Positions 25,414 to 37,500 of a stretch of DNA of 64,000 bases are shown piece after piece. The DNA comes from Cyanoderma ruficeps. Its lineage: Eukaryota; Chordata; Aves; Passeriformes; Timaliidae. The stretch spans positions 11,715,790-11,779,789 of the forward strand of contig VZDJ01000346.1 in NCBI GenBank assembly GCA_008694505.1, read 5' to 3'. How positions within the stretch are numbered: the stretch's first letter is position 1; the number at the start of each line of letters is the position of its first letter. Under the pieces are notes generated by a model. It saw only the letters and a list, made by a program, of their open reading frames with translations. It made no database searches and had not been told where the DNA came from. The position numbers were made by a program, and so were the translations under genes.

Positions 25414-25423
25414 CTATTTTTAG
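25414..25423 (+). promoter_or_regulatory. MEF2-type site / AT-rich core element CTATTTTTAG
   Basis: CTATTTTTAG fits the MEF2 consensus YTAWWWWTAR exactly and stands out as an AT island flanked by GCGC on the left and CGCG on the right. It is about 95 bp upstream of the ATG at 25519. It could alternatively serve as a degenerate TATA element, with initiation near 25440-25450. Confidence 0.45.
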
Positions 25424-25518
25424 CGCGTCCTCTTGGTAGCATCCAGCTCTGCCCCCTGTTTCTGCGCGCTCCCCCGTCCCCCCCCGGTGGTAGGTTCCGC
25501 ACGGCGGGGGGACTGAGC

Positions 25519-25610
25519 ATGTCCGAACGCGCTCGGCAGCGGCCGCCGCGCCGGGGCTGCGCTCGCTCGCAGGGCGGGAAGGAGGGCGCGGGCGCCGCCG
25601 CCGCCCGCAA
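25519..25610 (+). CDS. Putative first coding exon of an unidentified gene
   Basis: The ATG at 25519 has A at -3, the most important position of a good vertebrate initiation context, and is the only ATG in the central part of the island on this strand. It opens a frame of 30 codons plus two bases, beginning MSERARQRPPRRGC and ending in an alanine-rich run, up to a near-perfect splice donor (CCGCAA|GTAAGT). The peptide is basic and low in complexity, rich in Arg, Gly and Ala, as first exons in CpG islands often are. I do not recognise the protein. The frame stays open upstream to at least 25186, so a non-AUG or upstream start cannot be excluded. The donor leaves two bases of a split codon, which does not match the open phase of the candidate exon at 59262. 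Possible explanations are a missing intermediate exon, a 5'-untranslated role for this exon, or a sequence error in this GC-rich stretch. Confidence 0.45.
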
Positions 25611-25975
25611 GTAAGTTTGTCCGCGGGCGCGGTGCCGGCGCGGGCGGGCGAGCGAGGGGCAGCCGCCGCCGCCTCGGTGCCGCCTCCGCGCCGCAGGGGC
25701 GGCCCGGGGCAGGGGCTCGGGTTCGGGCTTCGGCGCCCACCACCCCCGGGGGCTGACGCCGGGCGGGACGCGCGGCGGGACCGGCTGCCTCTGCCCGCCC
25801 GGGCGCCTCGATGCGCGCCTCGAGGCGGCCGCAACTTCTCCGCTGCCCGCCCCGGGGTCAGCGGCTCGCGGCCTGGCCGCCTTGGCTCGTCCACGGCGGG
25901 TCCGCGCTGCGCGGGTCGGCGGCGGGGAGCGCGTCCTCTCGGTGCGTGTGCGGCCCCGCCAGTGGGGACGGTCCG

Positions 25976-26024
25976 GGCGCGGTGCGGCCCCGGTGCGGTT
26001 CGGTGCGGTCCCAGCGCGGTCCGC
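25976..26024. repeat. GGTGCGGTCC-type short tandem repeat
   Basis: About four degenerate units of GGTGCGG(T/C)(T/C)C in tandem, within the right half of the CpG island. Confidence 0.6.
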
Positions 26025-26150
26025 GGCTGCGAGCGCCGCTGAGAGAGGCGGGCGGCTGCGCTGGCCCCGCGGAGAGGGTGCGATGCGAAAATACGGAGCG
26101 AGTGTCGGCGCAGCCAGCGCACCGTGAGAGTCAGCGAGGCTGCGGTGTTC

Positions 26151-28040
26151 AAAGGAGTTTCTGATTTAACAGATGGTACCGCAGGAAAGAAACAGTTTTC
26201 GGAGAGAAACTGTAATGACACAGGTTTTCTGCTCTCTCCTGTGACAATTTATTCTGGGTGTTCTTTCAGTTTAGAAGAGGTACAGTATTTTAACTTACTG
26301 TCAGTAACCAACAATACCGAAGTATGCCCCGAAATTTTTGCCTCTAAAAATGGGATTTTATATTAATTTTAAAAATGCTTGTTTTGTTTTTCCGTTCACA
26401 TGTAAATAGCTTTAACGCTACGTGTTCCTAATATTAGGGAATGTAAAGTTTTTCACTTAACGTTGAAAGCGGCATGGTGTAGGCTAGTTTCTTTTCCTGT
26501 GCTCTAAATCGAGGAAAGGTTTTCGAAGCTGCTTCCATATTCAAAGGAAGCTTTTTTATGTTTGCAAAGTTGCATTAAGATAGCTTTCTAATTAAAATCA
26601 TAGTAGGGGAAGAGGAATTTGAGCAGCTTAGCGTGTCGCTGGTGAAAGAATTGGACTGAGGGCCAGTAAGGTGTTCTTGGTGGACAGTCTGTGTTAATTT
26701 TCATTTGGCTATGCCTGTAGGTGTCATTCTAATGACCCGACTTCTGACGCTTTTAAACCATGCTTACCTTTGCACATTGACTTAGATTTGGTGTAGTACT
26801 CAGACGTGAATATTCATGTAAGTCATAAATATTTGTATGTTAAGCCTCGTCAGAATTTAGGTGCATTTAAAAATAGTTACAGACGCAGAAGATGCCGTTC
26901 CTACTGTGCATATTCTTGAGTCTGTTAATTAGAGTTATGCAGTGGAGACGGGAAGGCTGCTGGATCCCGTACCTCTGCAACTCTTCAACTTTTCCCTTCT
27001 CCCGAATGAAACTCCCTCACCTCCGTCCGCCAAGGCAACGCTCCCAGAGAGTAACAATTGATCCGTGGATTTCTGAAAGCCAGTTTGTGTCATTCGGCTC
27101 TGGTTTGTGCTTGAATAAACTGCTGTCCTGTCAGTTCCATTTTTATGATTATGCAATAATGGGGAAAAATTGAATTCTTGAGTTGATGCTTTTTGCCTGC
27201 TGCAAAGACCACAAGAGAATGCAGCAAGAAAGAGCAGCCTACGTTGACAGCATAGTGAGAAATAAGGAGGGAAATTCTTGTGCATGGCAACCTGCCATTT
27301 TTTCTCATGTGATTCGATTTGATCTGAAATAATACCAGGTATTCAGAAAAAAAAGTTATTTAAAATATGAGAAATCATCAAAGTTGGAATGTTAAAAATG
27401 CCTTTCCTTATGTTCTTGGAGTAATAATTTGTTTAATTATTTGGATTGTATTTTGCAGTTAGGATGTATTATTTTAATAGTTTAATGCTATTTATTTTAG
27501 TTCCAGAGCTCATACATATTAATAGAAATATTTCAGCATTCTAACCAGATAAGGATTCTTTGATAGTCAAAGCATATGCTAATAGAGCGTGTAAGGATAT
27601 CCTTAAAATTTATGGTGTGAATTATAATTCCTGTAGAGTCTCAGTTGGTTCTTTTTTCTTGGTTTGAACCCAACTAGTGGAGATGAGAGAATTATTATAG
27701 TAACAATGGGGTTACATATTAGTTGTTTGACAATGTCTAGTTAGCAGCTGCAGTGTTTGCACAGCTATGTTTTCCTTTAAGCAGAAAAAAAGTAACTAAT
27801 CTTTCTCAGTGGGTATCTTTCTTTTCCTGAAAACTTTTTTCTCCACTGTTTACTTAATCTAAAGAAATATCTTCCATGGGTTTGTTTGTTTTAACGAAGT
27901 GTGTAATCTTATGTTGCAGGAAATATACATACTTAGTCCTCCTGGATTTGGGGGAATAACAGCACTATGGAAAGAAATATAAAAATACTTCTTTTTTTAG
28001 TTAAATTTAATTTAAAAACTACACACCCACTTGGTCCTTG
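26151..28040. other. Probable intronic DNA, no exon recognised
   Basis: Composition drops back to AT-rich. Small ORFs (plus 26892-27173, minus 26935-27285) overlap each other on opposite strands and have no splice-bounded structure. Confidence 0.5.
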
Positions 28041-28071
28041 CCCCCCCTCCACCCCCCCTGCCCACCCCCCC
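28041..28071 (-). other. C-rich tract, potential G-quadruplex on the minus strand
   Basis: Runs of 7, 7, 3 and 7 cytosines separated by 1-5 bases. The complementary strand carries four or more G-runs with short loops, which meets the usual G-quadruplex pattern. It may equally be a simple low-complexity tract; no function can be assigned. Confidence 0.6.
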
Positions 28072-31000
28072 AGATCCCCAAAGACTCAAACCCTGATAAT
28101 AATGACAACAATTTTTTTCATAGGGACGTGATGATTATTTCAGGCTGGTAGCAGAAGGCAGTACTCCAGGATTGTCAGCACTAATGATCAGCTGTTAATT
28201 CACAAGGTCTTTGGGCACTTGTTTTTGTTGATGAGCTACTGTGAAGACTTACTTCTTCTTCACCCTTTAGTGAGTTGCTGTTGTTTCTTGAGTTACTGTA
28301 GCAAAAACATTAAATTATGCGTACTAGTGAAACATATGGAAGGTGACAACCTTACAGAAGCAGACAGTTACTACTGACAAGCATGGTCGGGTGTCAGATT
28401 AGCACAAGATTGTTACACGATTGCTAATGGCTTAGCTCAGGAGATATTGATATTTTCCTTTAGTAGAGCCATTTACTTAAAAGTGGGATGGCTTTCTTGT
28501 TCATTGCAGCAGATATTTGTTAAATTGGGTGTCTCTGGTGTGTGAACTGTTGCCATCAGAGGCAGAAGGATCATTTTGAGATAGGCGAAGAATTGCAAAT
28601 GTTTTGAGGCTCGTGGGGAAGATATTCAGGTGTTCAAAACAGACATTGCTCTCTTAATGCCATCAGGGGTATTTTGTGCCAGGGCCAGATGCTTGTGTGG
28701 CTCATGTAGCAGTGAGCTGTAAATTACCCTGCTATTCTAGCATCTGCTCCAACAAGTTTTACTGAAGATTAGATACAGATACAGAGAAGGTAGGTCCTGG
28801 ATATCTCGTAATGTGTCATACAGTTTAAGGCAGGAAGTTATTTGATCTGCAAGTTAAAATCTTTCAGATGGAGCAGAGGCCCCTGTCACAGAAAAACCTT
28901 ATCTGTGGGTGCAGCAGTACAAGTAGTGAGTTTCTCCTGTACGTAAAGCTACTGTTTGTATCTCTCAACTACTCACTGAAGCAACTGATGACCTCCTACT
29001 TTCTTACATTACTCTGGCAAAACAGAGATTGAAGACATATTTAATTTATTTTGTTGTTGTTGTTATTTTACTACCTATTAACAGGGTAAAATTAGAGAGA
29101 GAAGTAGGGGGAAAATCATAAACCTGTGTCAGTCTTCCATCTCCCACAGATATACTGAGAACTAATTTGAGGTTTGGCTCCTCAACTCTTAAATGTCATA
29201 AGGACCATTCAGCCCCACTTTGTTACTCCTCAGGAATACACCTATCTTTATTATTTGATGATTGAGAAATCATGAAAGGAGAGGAATGTTAGACATGGGA
29301 GCAAAGGGAAGAGAGGACAGCTACCTACAAGCTGGATGTGTATCATAAAGGAGTTCTCAGCAGAGCATGAACACAGCAAAAACACTGCCTGTCACAAAAC
29401 AAAGGATTAGGCTTTCTCTGGGGCCAATGTGTAGTGTCTTGCCCATATAGCCCAGGGATGGTAACATGAGGGGAAAAAATGGGATTGTGTGAGTTCCTTC
29501 ATGAATAGCTTGAGAATATGAAAGTTGTATCAGTCTCCTCTATATTTTCTTTTTGCTGGAGGTGTTGTTTTCAGGCTTAGAGCAATAAGTCTAAATTGAT
29601 TTATATATTTCTGGTGAGGTTTTATTCCATATGATTTGGGCTCTATTCGCTACCCTCCCCTACCCCAAGGTTAGTACTTTCTGCATAATAGTTATTCAGC
29701 ATTGGAAGCCCAACTGGTTTCAAAAGGAGAGTTAAAACTTGTGAAGGAACAAGGAGATTTCCCCAGGACAGCCATGGGCATTGTAAAACTTGAAGGGACC
29801 TTGAGGGACTTGAAGTGACTTGCTATGTAACAGAACCTGGATGACCCAAGTAAATTCCTAGTTGGATGAGACTTACCACTTAGAAAAAGAAAAAATTCTT
29901 AATTTAATAATCCCTCTCAACAGTTGTGTATACATCCAAATCCATCGTGCCTTTTCCAGTTATTAATTAGCCCAAATTTTTGCTATTAATAACTAATTTT
30001 TAGGCTAAAAACAATAAACAGTTGTTTTTATTCAACTGCCAGCTCTCAGGTCTGACTATCTGCCTGATCCAATTTTTTTAATAGGAAAATTGTGTGAATT
30101 GATGAAGGCCTCTTGATAAGACTGAGTTCATCAAATCTTTTGCTTTTTATGCATTTTCAGTCTCGGGTGTGGGGGTTTTTTTATTGGTTTTTTTTTTTTT
30201 TTNTTTGGGTTTTTTTTTTTTGTGTTTTAGAATTCTTTAGTTCATTTAGACTGTTTTATGTCTCTTGGAAGCTATTCACCTGTTGCTTCCTGGATGCAAA
30301 TGCTTTTCCTAATGTGCAATAACTTCATACACAAATTAAATGCTAAGGGCAAGAAAAAGTCAGGGCCCTAATAGGAAGGTGCGAATGTAAAGGAATCTCT
30401 GATGGGGAATTAGATAAAAGTTGTCTTATACTTTGTTGGTAAATCTATTAATGGTCAACAGTGAAAGAGGAACGAAAGAGATTTTGAACACTAAGCAGAG
30501 CTTAAGCAGACTTTGGCAAAAGCAAGACCATTTCTGTGGAAGATGGGATCTTTGTTAGGCTGTGAATGGGAGTCTTAGTTGTGCTGTAGTTTACACATTA
30601 TTCAGTCATCAATGACCAAAGACGGGCACCCAGACCAAAGCCTGGGACATACATTCTTTGCATCCCTGTGAAGAACCGTGTAAACCGTTGATGTCTTTGC
30701 AATCATGGATGTAAGATGTTTCCTACTGACCATGTAAAACAAAGCTGTAGCAATTCTGTATCAAACTTGGTATGATTCTGGAAGTATTGCCTCCTGAAAG
30801 TGTTGTTTGTTCAGTTGATATAGTTTATATGCACTTGTGTTCTGTAAAGTATTCTCACAGCCATCTGGACAGATTAATAGAAACCATCCTGTCTGTCTGT
30901 CTTCAGTGGGTGATCTCACCCACCCAAGCACCAAAGTTGGGGAAAAAATATGCAATGCAAACACCTAGCACGGCTGCTTAATTGATATGCTTTTTCTTTC

Positions 31001-33277
31001 CAGATATTATATATACAATTCTCATTCATTTCACTGTGAACCTGACTTGTGGAAACAGAAAAGAATTGTCTGCCTCCTGTGTTCCTTATAAAATGCTTTT
31101 GGGACACATAGATGTGAAACAAATTTCATAGGAAAAACGTAGTTCAACTGAAGTACTTGCATAGATAAATACTATCCAGAAATCTTTGCATAAATTTTAC
31201 AGATGCCATGCATACAAAGATAAGACTTTGATACTATAGTCAGAACTGTGTTTTTCCCCAGAGCATAACACAACCAGAGTCCATTAAGATACTTCCTAAA
31301 ATAACTGTAAATATGTTATTAGATATTCCTTAATCTAACTGTAGCTATATAAAACCTTAGTAATAAATCATATTTCATAAATAATACAGAGCATACTAAA
31401 AATGTTAGTATTTATAGTCACTGCAGTGCAATTGGATTTACTTGTGAGTCTTCTTTATACTTCCTTTCTGATTTTAAATTATTAATACTGTTCTATTTCA
31501 GAAATTGATATTTGTATACTGTTGATGTAAACCCAATCTGTTCAGTCATCTGAATCTTTGACAGTTGAATTCCAAGTAGTCTTATGCATTTTGTTGCACA
31601 AAAAAGCCAGGGCACCCATATTGTTGATAAAAGGATATTCCAAGGTGATTGATCAATTAATGTTACATCTTTTGTAGATTCTGAAAAGAGAAACTGTAAC
31701 AGCTTTTAAATCCCCTTTAGAGAAGGAAACAACTCTTATCCAGACTACAAGAAGGAATAGCAAGAAAAAAGAATGCAATGGGAAACAAAATGGTTTTTTC
31801 TTCTGGCTTTAATTCTCCATTGGGATCCTATTGTTAGTGTCCATGGGTTTTCAGTCATTTTTCTCTGTGATTACTTTTTTTTTTTAGTCACTATAAACAC
31901 TAACTGCAGCGAAATATTATAGCCATAGGAGTAATTCATTAGTAGTCCATCTTACTTCTACATGAAACCTCAGTCCCCTTTTTGTACTTTCTGCTTGAAA
32001 AGTTTTCAAAGAACCGTACTAATTTTATGTGTGGACTTAAGCCACTGATAGAATTCCCACTCATACCTTCTGTTGCCATTACTATATCACCATGGCAAAA
32101 ATAAATTGTGTCTTTCTTTGCATGCAGTTTCCATATGTGAGAAAGGATGATAGTAGCAGGAATTAGCTGGTCCATGTGGAACACTTGGCTGTGAAACTCC
32201 TTCCATATGCAAACTGTCATACCTCCTTTTCCTTTTTACTTTTATTCCTTTTTCACTGAGGTTTGCCTCACCTGAAATCTTACATACCTGAGTTTGTGCT
32301 CCACTGAGAAGTTTTACCTGAAGCAGTGAGAGACTTAGACACCTTTAAAATGGGAACAATTGAATAGCTAAGTGTAAGAAATTGTAAGGAAAGTTTTGAG
32401 GTGGCACAAACTGAAGTGGCAGTAACATCTGTAAAATGAAGATATTACCAGCTGCACAACATAGCATGATATGAGAGGATAAGTTCACTAATGTTGGTGA
32501 AATACTCTGATACTGTAGTGATCACCTTGGAGAGGCTCACGAGGAAACTGATACTTTTGGCATCCTAGCAGAGTTTAACTAGAGTACCCTAAGGCTACAG
32601 ACTGAACAACTCTGACTAGACACCAAATACCTTATCTGCTGACTCAGTAAATGATGTTCTCTGAGTGTTGGTGGAAACAGTCTTGGTGGAAAGAAGTGAA
32701 GTGCTCTATACCACTTCAGCAGACATAGCTGAAAATTGTGTAAAGCTGTTCATCTCTCCTTTTGGAGAAGATTGTTTGGACACTTGGTGACCTGTGGTTC
32801 TTAACTCTGTTGAAAATAGCAGCTACAGTATATGAGGTGTTGGTACCTAACAAAGTCCTCATCAAACTGCAGCCAGCCTTCTGAATTGGGGGAGCAACCT
32901 CTGTGTACTGATAATGTGACTGTGAAAGAAGAAATCTGTGTAACAGTCTGCATAATCATTAGTGAGAGTAAGTAAATACAGACAGCAGTGAGACAGAATT
33001 AAGATACAAATGGTACTGATTTTGGTGAGTATGATACTTTTCCTTACACTTCATAAAGGGAGTAATGTCAAAATCATATTATGTGTCTGCTGGAATTGTA
33101 CATATGTACGTCATGTCCAACAGCACTAGCAGAGGTCTGCTAAGTGGATACATCCAGTGATGGAGGCAGTGGTTGTTGTTGCCCAGGTGGAGGAGCAGCA
33201 TGGCTGGGTGGAGTTGGCAATGTTTGGAAGGAGAGTGATGCAGTAATGAAATGTACCCGGACATTATAGGTAGGGGC
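28072..33277. other. Probable intronic DNA, no exon recognised
   Basis: AT-rich sequence with a (TTG)n run near 29050-29065 and a T-homopolymer near 30185-30225. No exon candidate or known repeat family identified. Confidence 0.5.
30177..30222. repeat. Poly(T) tract with one undetermined base
   Basis: Two long T-runs broken by GG and GGG, with a single N at 30203. The ORF crossing it (30113-30322) is an artefact of the tract. Confidence 0.9.
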
Positions 33278-33412
33278 CTTAAAGATTATCTCGTTCCAAT
33301 CCCCCCTGCCATGGGCACCTCTCCCACTAGACCAGGTTGCCCAATCCCCCATCCAACCAAGCCTTGAGCACTGCCAGAGAATGGGGCATCCACAATTTCT
33401 GTGGGCAATCTG
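33278..33412 (-). mobile_element. CR1 LINE 3' fragment, minus strand
   Basis: The + strand shows antisense CR1 phrases in order: 'aaagattatctcgttccaatcc' type sequence near 33279, 'cccctgccatgggca' near 33303, 'ctagaccaggttgccca' near 33327, and 'ggggcatccacaatttctgtg' near 33383. It is short and 5'-truncated, and well enough conserved to be fairly young. Confidence 0.92.
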
Positions 33413-34422
33413 TATCTGATTATTTACTGTGACACAGTGAACAAAAAATTGTCTCCCTGCAGTTCTGTCATAAATATTGCAGTAAGTTGAACGAAGCTTA
33501 GATTATACTTAGACATAAAGCTTGACTTCACTGAAGCTTTAAAGGGAAGTTATTGCAAATATTGTCATACTGAGAAACACCCAGAAAAGATACCCTCACC
33601 TTCGCATATATATTTTCCCCCAAATTCCCTTACCATCTGAGTTCCCCAGATTTCAGGGTCCTGTGAGTCAGACGTGGTAAAATTGTAGCACAGGCAGAAT
33701 GCAAACTTGTTACTGCTCTTCCCAGTATGCCCGTGGTCGCTTCTAGGTGCACACCCCCAAAGGCAGAGGTTTTGTAAGATTTTGTAGCAGCTGGCCGTAA
33801 AAATGAATTCTAATAAATTGATGTATCATCTTCTGTCACATCCTTTGGGGAGCATAAGAGACCAGTGGTTGGAACCCATGGGTCTTTCTTCAGCTGAAAT
33901 AAAGGAAATCTTGAGGAAACATGAAAGTTGTCATTGATAGGGAGGAAATTGTTCCATCTCCATGCTCTCTAAATTCCTCTAACTACTAATTGCATCCTGT
34001 TTTCTACTTCCCCTTTGCAGTTATTTTAATTACCGCTCCCTACGGCAAAAGTACCTGTCTCTCTTGCTGTCTGAGTGAATCCAAAAGAAAGAAGAAAAAA
34101 ATTTCCTGTATTTATTCCACTCTTTTGAAATACTCAGTCATGTTGTAGATAAATTTTCTGGTTTTAGTTTCCAAATGTATGCCTCTATGTGAGCCAGTAG
34201 ATCTTTAGATAATAATAAGATTTGTTTTTAATAACTTCCTGAGAAAAGCACAGTAGCTCAATTTTCCAAAGCTACGTAAATATTTTCCAGGTGTATTGAT
34301 TCAAATTTGCCAAAATGAGCCAGTTTTATACCCATGTGAGGGCAAAGGCAGTCACCAATGTGCTTCAATACCTATGAGTTAGGTCACTTCATGTTAAATG
34401 AATGTTGAGACACTGACACATT
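33413..34422. other. Probable intronic DNA, nothing recognised
   Basis: No exon or repeat recognised between two CR1 fragments of opposite orientation. Confidence 0.5.
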
Positions 34423-34582
34423 TCCCAGAGAAGCTGTGGATGCCCCATCCCTGGAAGCGTTCAAAGCCAGGCTGGATGGGGCTTTGAGCAACCTGGTCTA
34501 GTGAAAGGTGTCCCTGCCCATGGCAGGGGGGTTGGTACTAGGTGATCTTTGAGGTCACTTCCAACCCGAATCACTCTATGAT
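34423..34582 (+). mobile_element. CR1 LINE 3' end, plus strand
   Basis: Close to the avian CR1 consensus tail: 'agagaagctgtggatgcccc', then 'aggctggatggggctttgag', 'caacctggtctagtg', 'tccctgcccatggcagggg' and 'cactctatgatgag'. It is a severely 5'-truncated copy of about 160 bp. Confidence 0.95.
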
Positions 34583-37500
34583 GAGTATTAGAAGGGTTTT
34601 AAAGAGTAGTCTGAAAAAACTGGGGATAAATGAATATAAGTTGTGCCAATCTACAGAAATACAGACTGATATGGTGTGAGGCAGTGATGCTGGTGTAAGC
34701 AGCTTGTAGTGTTCTAGATGCTTATACCTGACATTTTATACCACAGTGCTTAAACAGTGGCAGCATGCAAATTTCAGTGCATCAAGCATTCAGTTTCCAT
34801 GCCAGGATTATATTACTCAAGTTTGTTTGGAGTTCTGGACTGTTGCAATTTTAAACCACTAGTGTTTTGTCATGTGTCTTTGTGTAGGAAGATTCCCATT
34901 TAATACAAATTTAATTGTGATAAATTAATGATTGTGACCAACTCTGGGCTGTAGGACATCTGAATCCCGCAAATGTGTTTATGCGTAAGATACAAGTAAC
35001 AGGCTAATGTGAAAGACAATCTTATTACATCTTCCAGTCTGTTCTTGGTGCATTGTTAATCATACATTCTTACAGGAAAGGAAAGGTAAAATGATAGTAT
35101 TTTCTCCAAAGAAAGCAAGCTTATCATCCATTTCTTGATTGTGGATTAGAAACACAACATTATTCCTGAACAACTTCAGGATATAACCTTCTAAGATGCT
35201 TTCTCCAAACACGCATCTATTGCCTTGTGCAAGAGCAATTAGGAGGAACCCAGGCAAGTCTTCTTCATTCTGGCAAGTTGTCACAGCTGAAACAAGATTA
35301 CTGTCATTGTTCCTTAGCATGTGACATTTAGGAAAAGTTTCTGTTCTTTGAAACAGTATTTTTTTGTGTTACTTGTTTTGATATTGTCTCAACTAGGCTC
35401 TTGATGTGGAAGAGAACCTACTTCAATTGATGCATAAAATATATTTATCACTTTGTATAAAGAAAAATTTGACTCTGTGCAAATGAACATTTACATTCAT
35501 AAATATAATCATGCTTTAATGTACTTGTAAGAGGGCATGGCTCCTAATTATGAAGAACAACACTGGATCTCAGGTGACCATTTGGGTCAAATCTTTTCTC
35601 TGCCTACCCCACATCATCTAGCCTGCCTCTGCATACTTCGGCTTTCTTGAATCTATAGTTATTGTGGGTACACTAAGTTTTTGTTTTTTAAAAAAAATGC
35701 TGATGCAAAAAAGTAATTTATGTGACACCACTAGGGGAATGTTTTAAGAATGGTTGTACTTTGGGACCCTAGTCTCATAAAATATCTTGAGAATGGTTGT
35801 TTAAAAGTGAGCTACAAGAACAACATTTAATTTCAACCTTAAATTATGGTATTAACTAATTGATCTTGAGACAGGAGATTACAGAAACTATGGCTTAGTC
35901 TCTTTCAGAGTACTACTACATTGAAATTCATGTCTAAAATTGTAATTTTTTTCCCTTCTTGCATGCTATCTATATTTAGAAGTTCTAGTTCTGATCTTTC
36001 CTATCAACAGATGTTTTTACGATGAATTTATGCTCTAAACCCAATAAAACTGTACAGAGCAACAGTAGTTCCTCAGTAAAACAAAGAGGTTTAACCCTTC
36101 CCTTAAAAGCTACTTCATCAGGCTCTATAGTCTAGGACAGAGACAGACTTTGATTAATTTTATTTTAACATATGGAAGATGCTGGAATTTTCCTTTGAAC
36201 AGCTCTACAAATCAACAAATAGGGGAAAATGGGTTGTTCCCATGTGTTTGCAAAGGGTCAGATAGTGTATAGCTAACAGCTTCAAGCCATGTGTGGAGAA
36301 TATTCCTACCTTCTGTTCATCAATAGAGAAGCAACCATCGTTTATATATTTATTATAATTAAGTCCATGTGTATTTTTTGTCTTCTACCCTCTGGCTAAT
36401 TGGTGGAACTAAGCTGCCATGAACTGGATATGCATGCTACTAAAAGTATGAATTTGTAGTTTTTTTGTTAATCAGCTTTAAAAACACATAAGGCTTTTTC
36501 TGGTGCAGCACCACTGATTTTATGATTTTATTTTTTTTACCTAAATGTTGTTCACCCCAATGGACAGAACAGCAGCAAAACATGTTGCTGTTGGTGGTAT
36601 GGTCAGAAGAGAGAACTCGTTCTGGGATATAAAATCTTGAGTATTTTCATTGCAGTATATATAGGAACAAATGCCTCAGTTTTGTTCTTTGCAGTGTCCA
36701 GCCTGACATAGTAAGAAAAATAATTTGCACAGGTTTTTTATACAGTAGTATTTTGTGTAACTCTTTTGTTTTGGAAATTTCAAGTAACTCTACTGTACTT
36801 GCCAGTAAAACAAAGAGATTACAGAAACACAGCAAAACCCCCCTTCATTCTCCTCCAACTAATTTGATTCCTGCTAAAATCCTGTTTATGTGTGGAAAGG
36901 AATGACCTTGAAACATTGTAGTTCACAGTTCAAATCTTTTGGTAAATATTGGCTTATATACTGGGTGACCTGAATAAAAATAATGAGTAGACAGTAGAAT
37001 CTTTTGTTGTTGAATTTCTCATTATGTTTTTAAGGTGTTCATTTTTTCATGTCCCTCTATTTGTTGTATGAAGGATAAATTTAGTATTGTGGAATCAATA
37101 ATGGCATTTCCCATTCCATGGTCGTAGCTCTTATTTAATGCTATCAGCACAGTCATCTTTATAGATGTTCTGCATAATGTATCAGCATGGGCCAGATTTT
37201 TGTCTGTGACTCAGACACTGTGGTAATTATATGGTGCAGGCAGCTCCATCTCTTACTTATGAGGCTATAGTCATGGTAGTGAGTTTTCTACATGAATGGA
37301 GAATTTGTAAGCCTGCACCAACATTAAATAAATAACCTCTGACAAGTGTTGAAATTTTATTTCAATTATGTGATAGTGTTTGGTTTCTGTCAGAGGGCTC
37401 TGTTGTTCTTCAGCACCCCCATTATGTGCATGCACTTGCAGTGAACAGAAGGTAATTTGTGCCCTCATATTCTGTTTGGATAGTGGTGAAGTAATTTTGG

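Larger units (their letters stand above)
24930..26150 (+). promoter_or_regulatory. CpG island / probable promoter
   Basis: From about 24930 the sequence becomes extremely rich in G, C and CpG, and it falls back to AT-rich composition by about 26150; nothing else in the window is comparable. Such islands in birds normally mark promoters and first exons. It contains GC-box-like runs, a CAGCTG E-box, a MEF2-type motif, a plausible first coding exon with a strong splice donor, and several local tandem repeats. The transcription start cannot be fixed from sequence alone. Strand is inferred from the donor site. A divergent transcript on the minus strand is possible but I see no exon for it. Confidence 0.85.

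Noticed and set aside
24923..26221. 432-codon minus-strand ORF across the CpG island, and a 239-codon one in another frame
   Set aside because: Stops are rare in such GC-rich DNA, so several frames on both strands are open together. The translation is low-complexity Arg/Ala/Pro with no domain.
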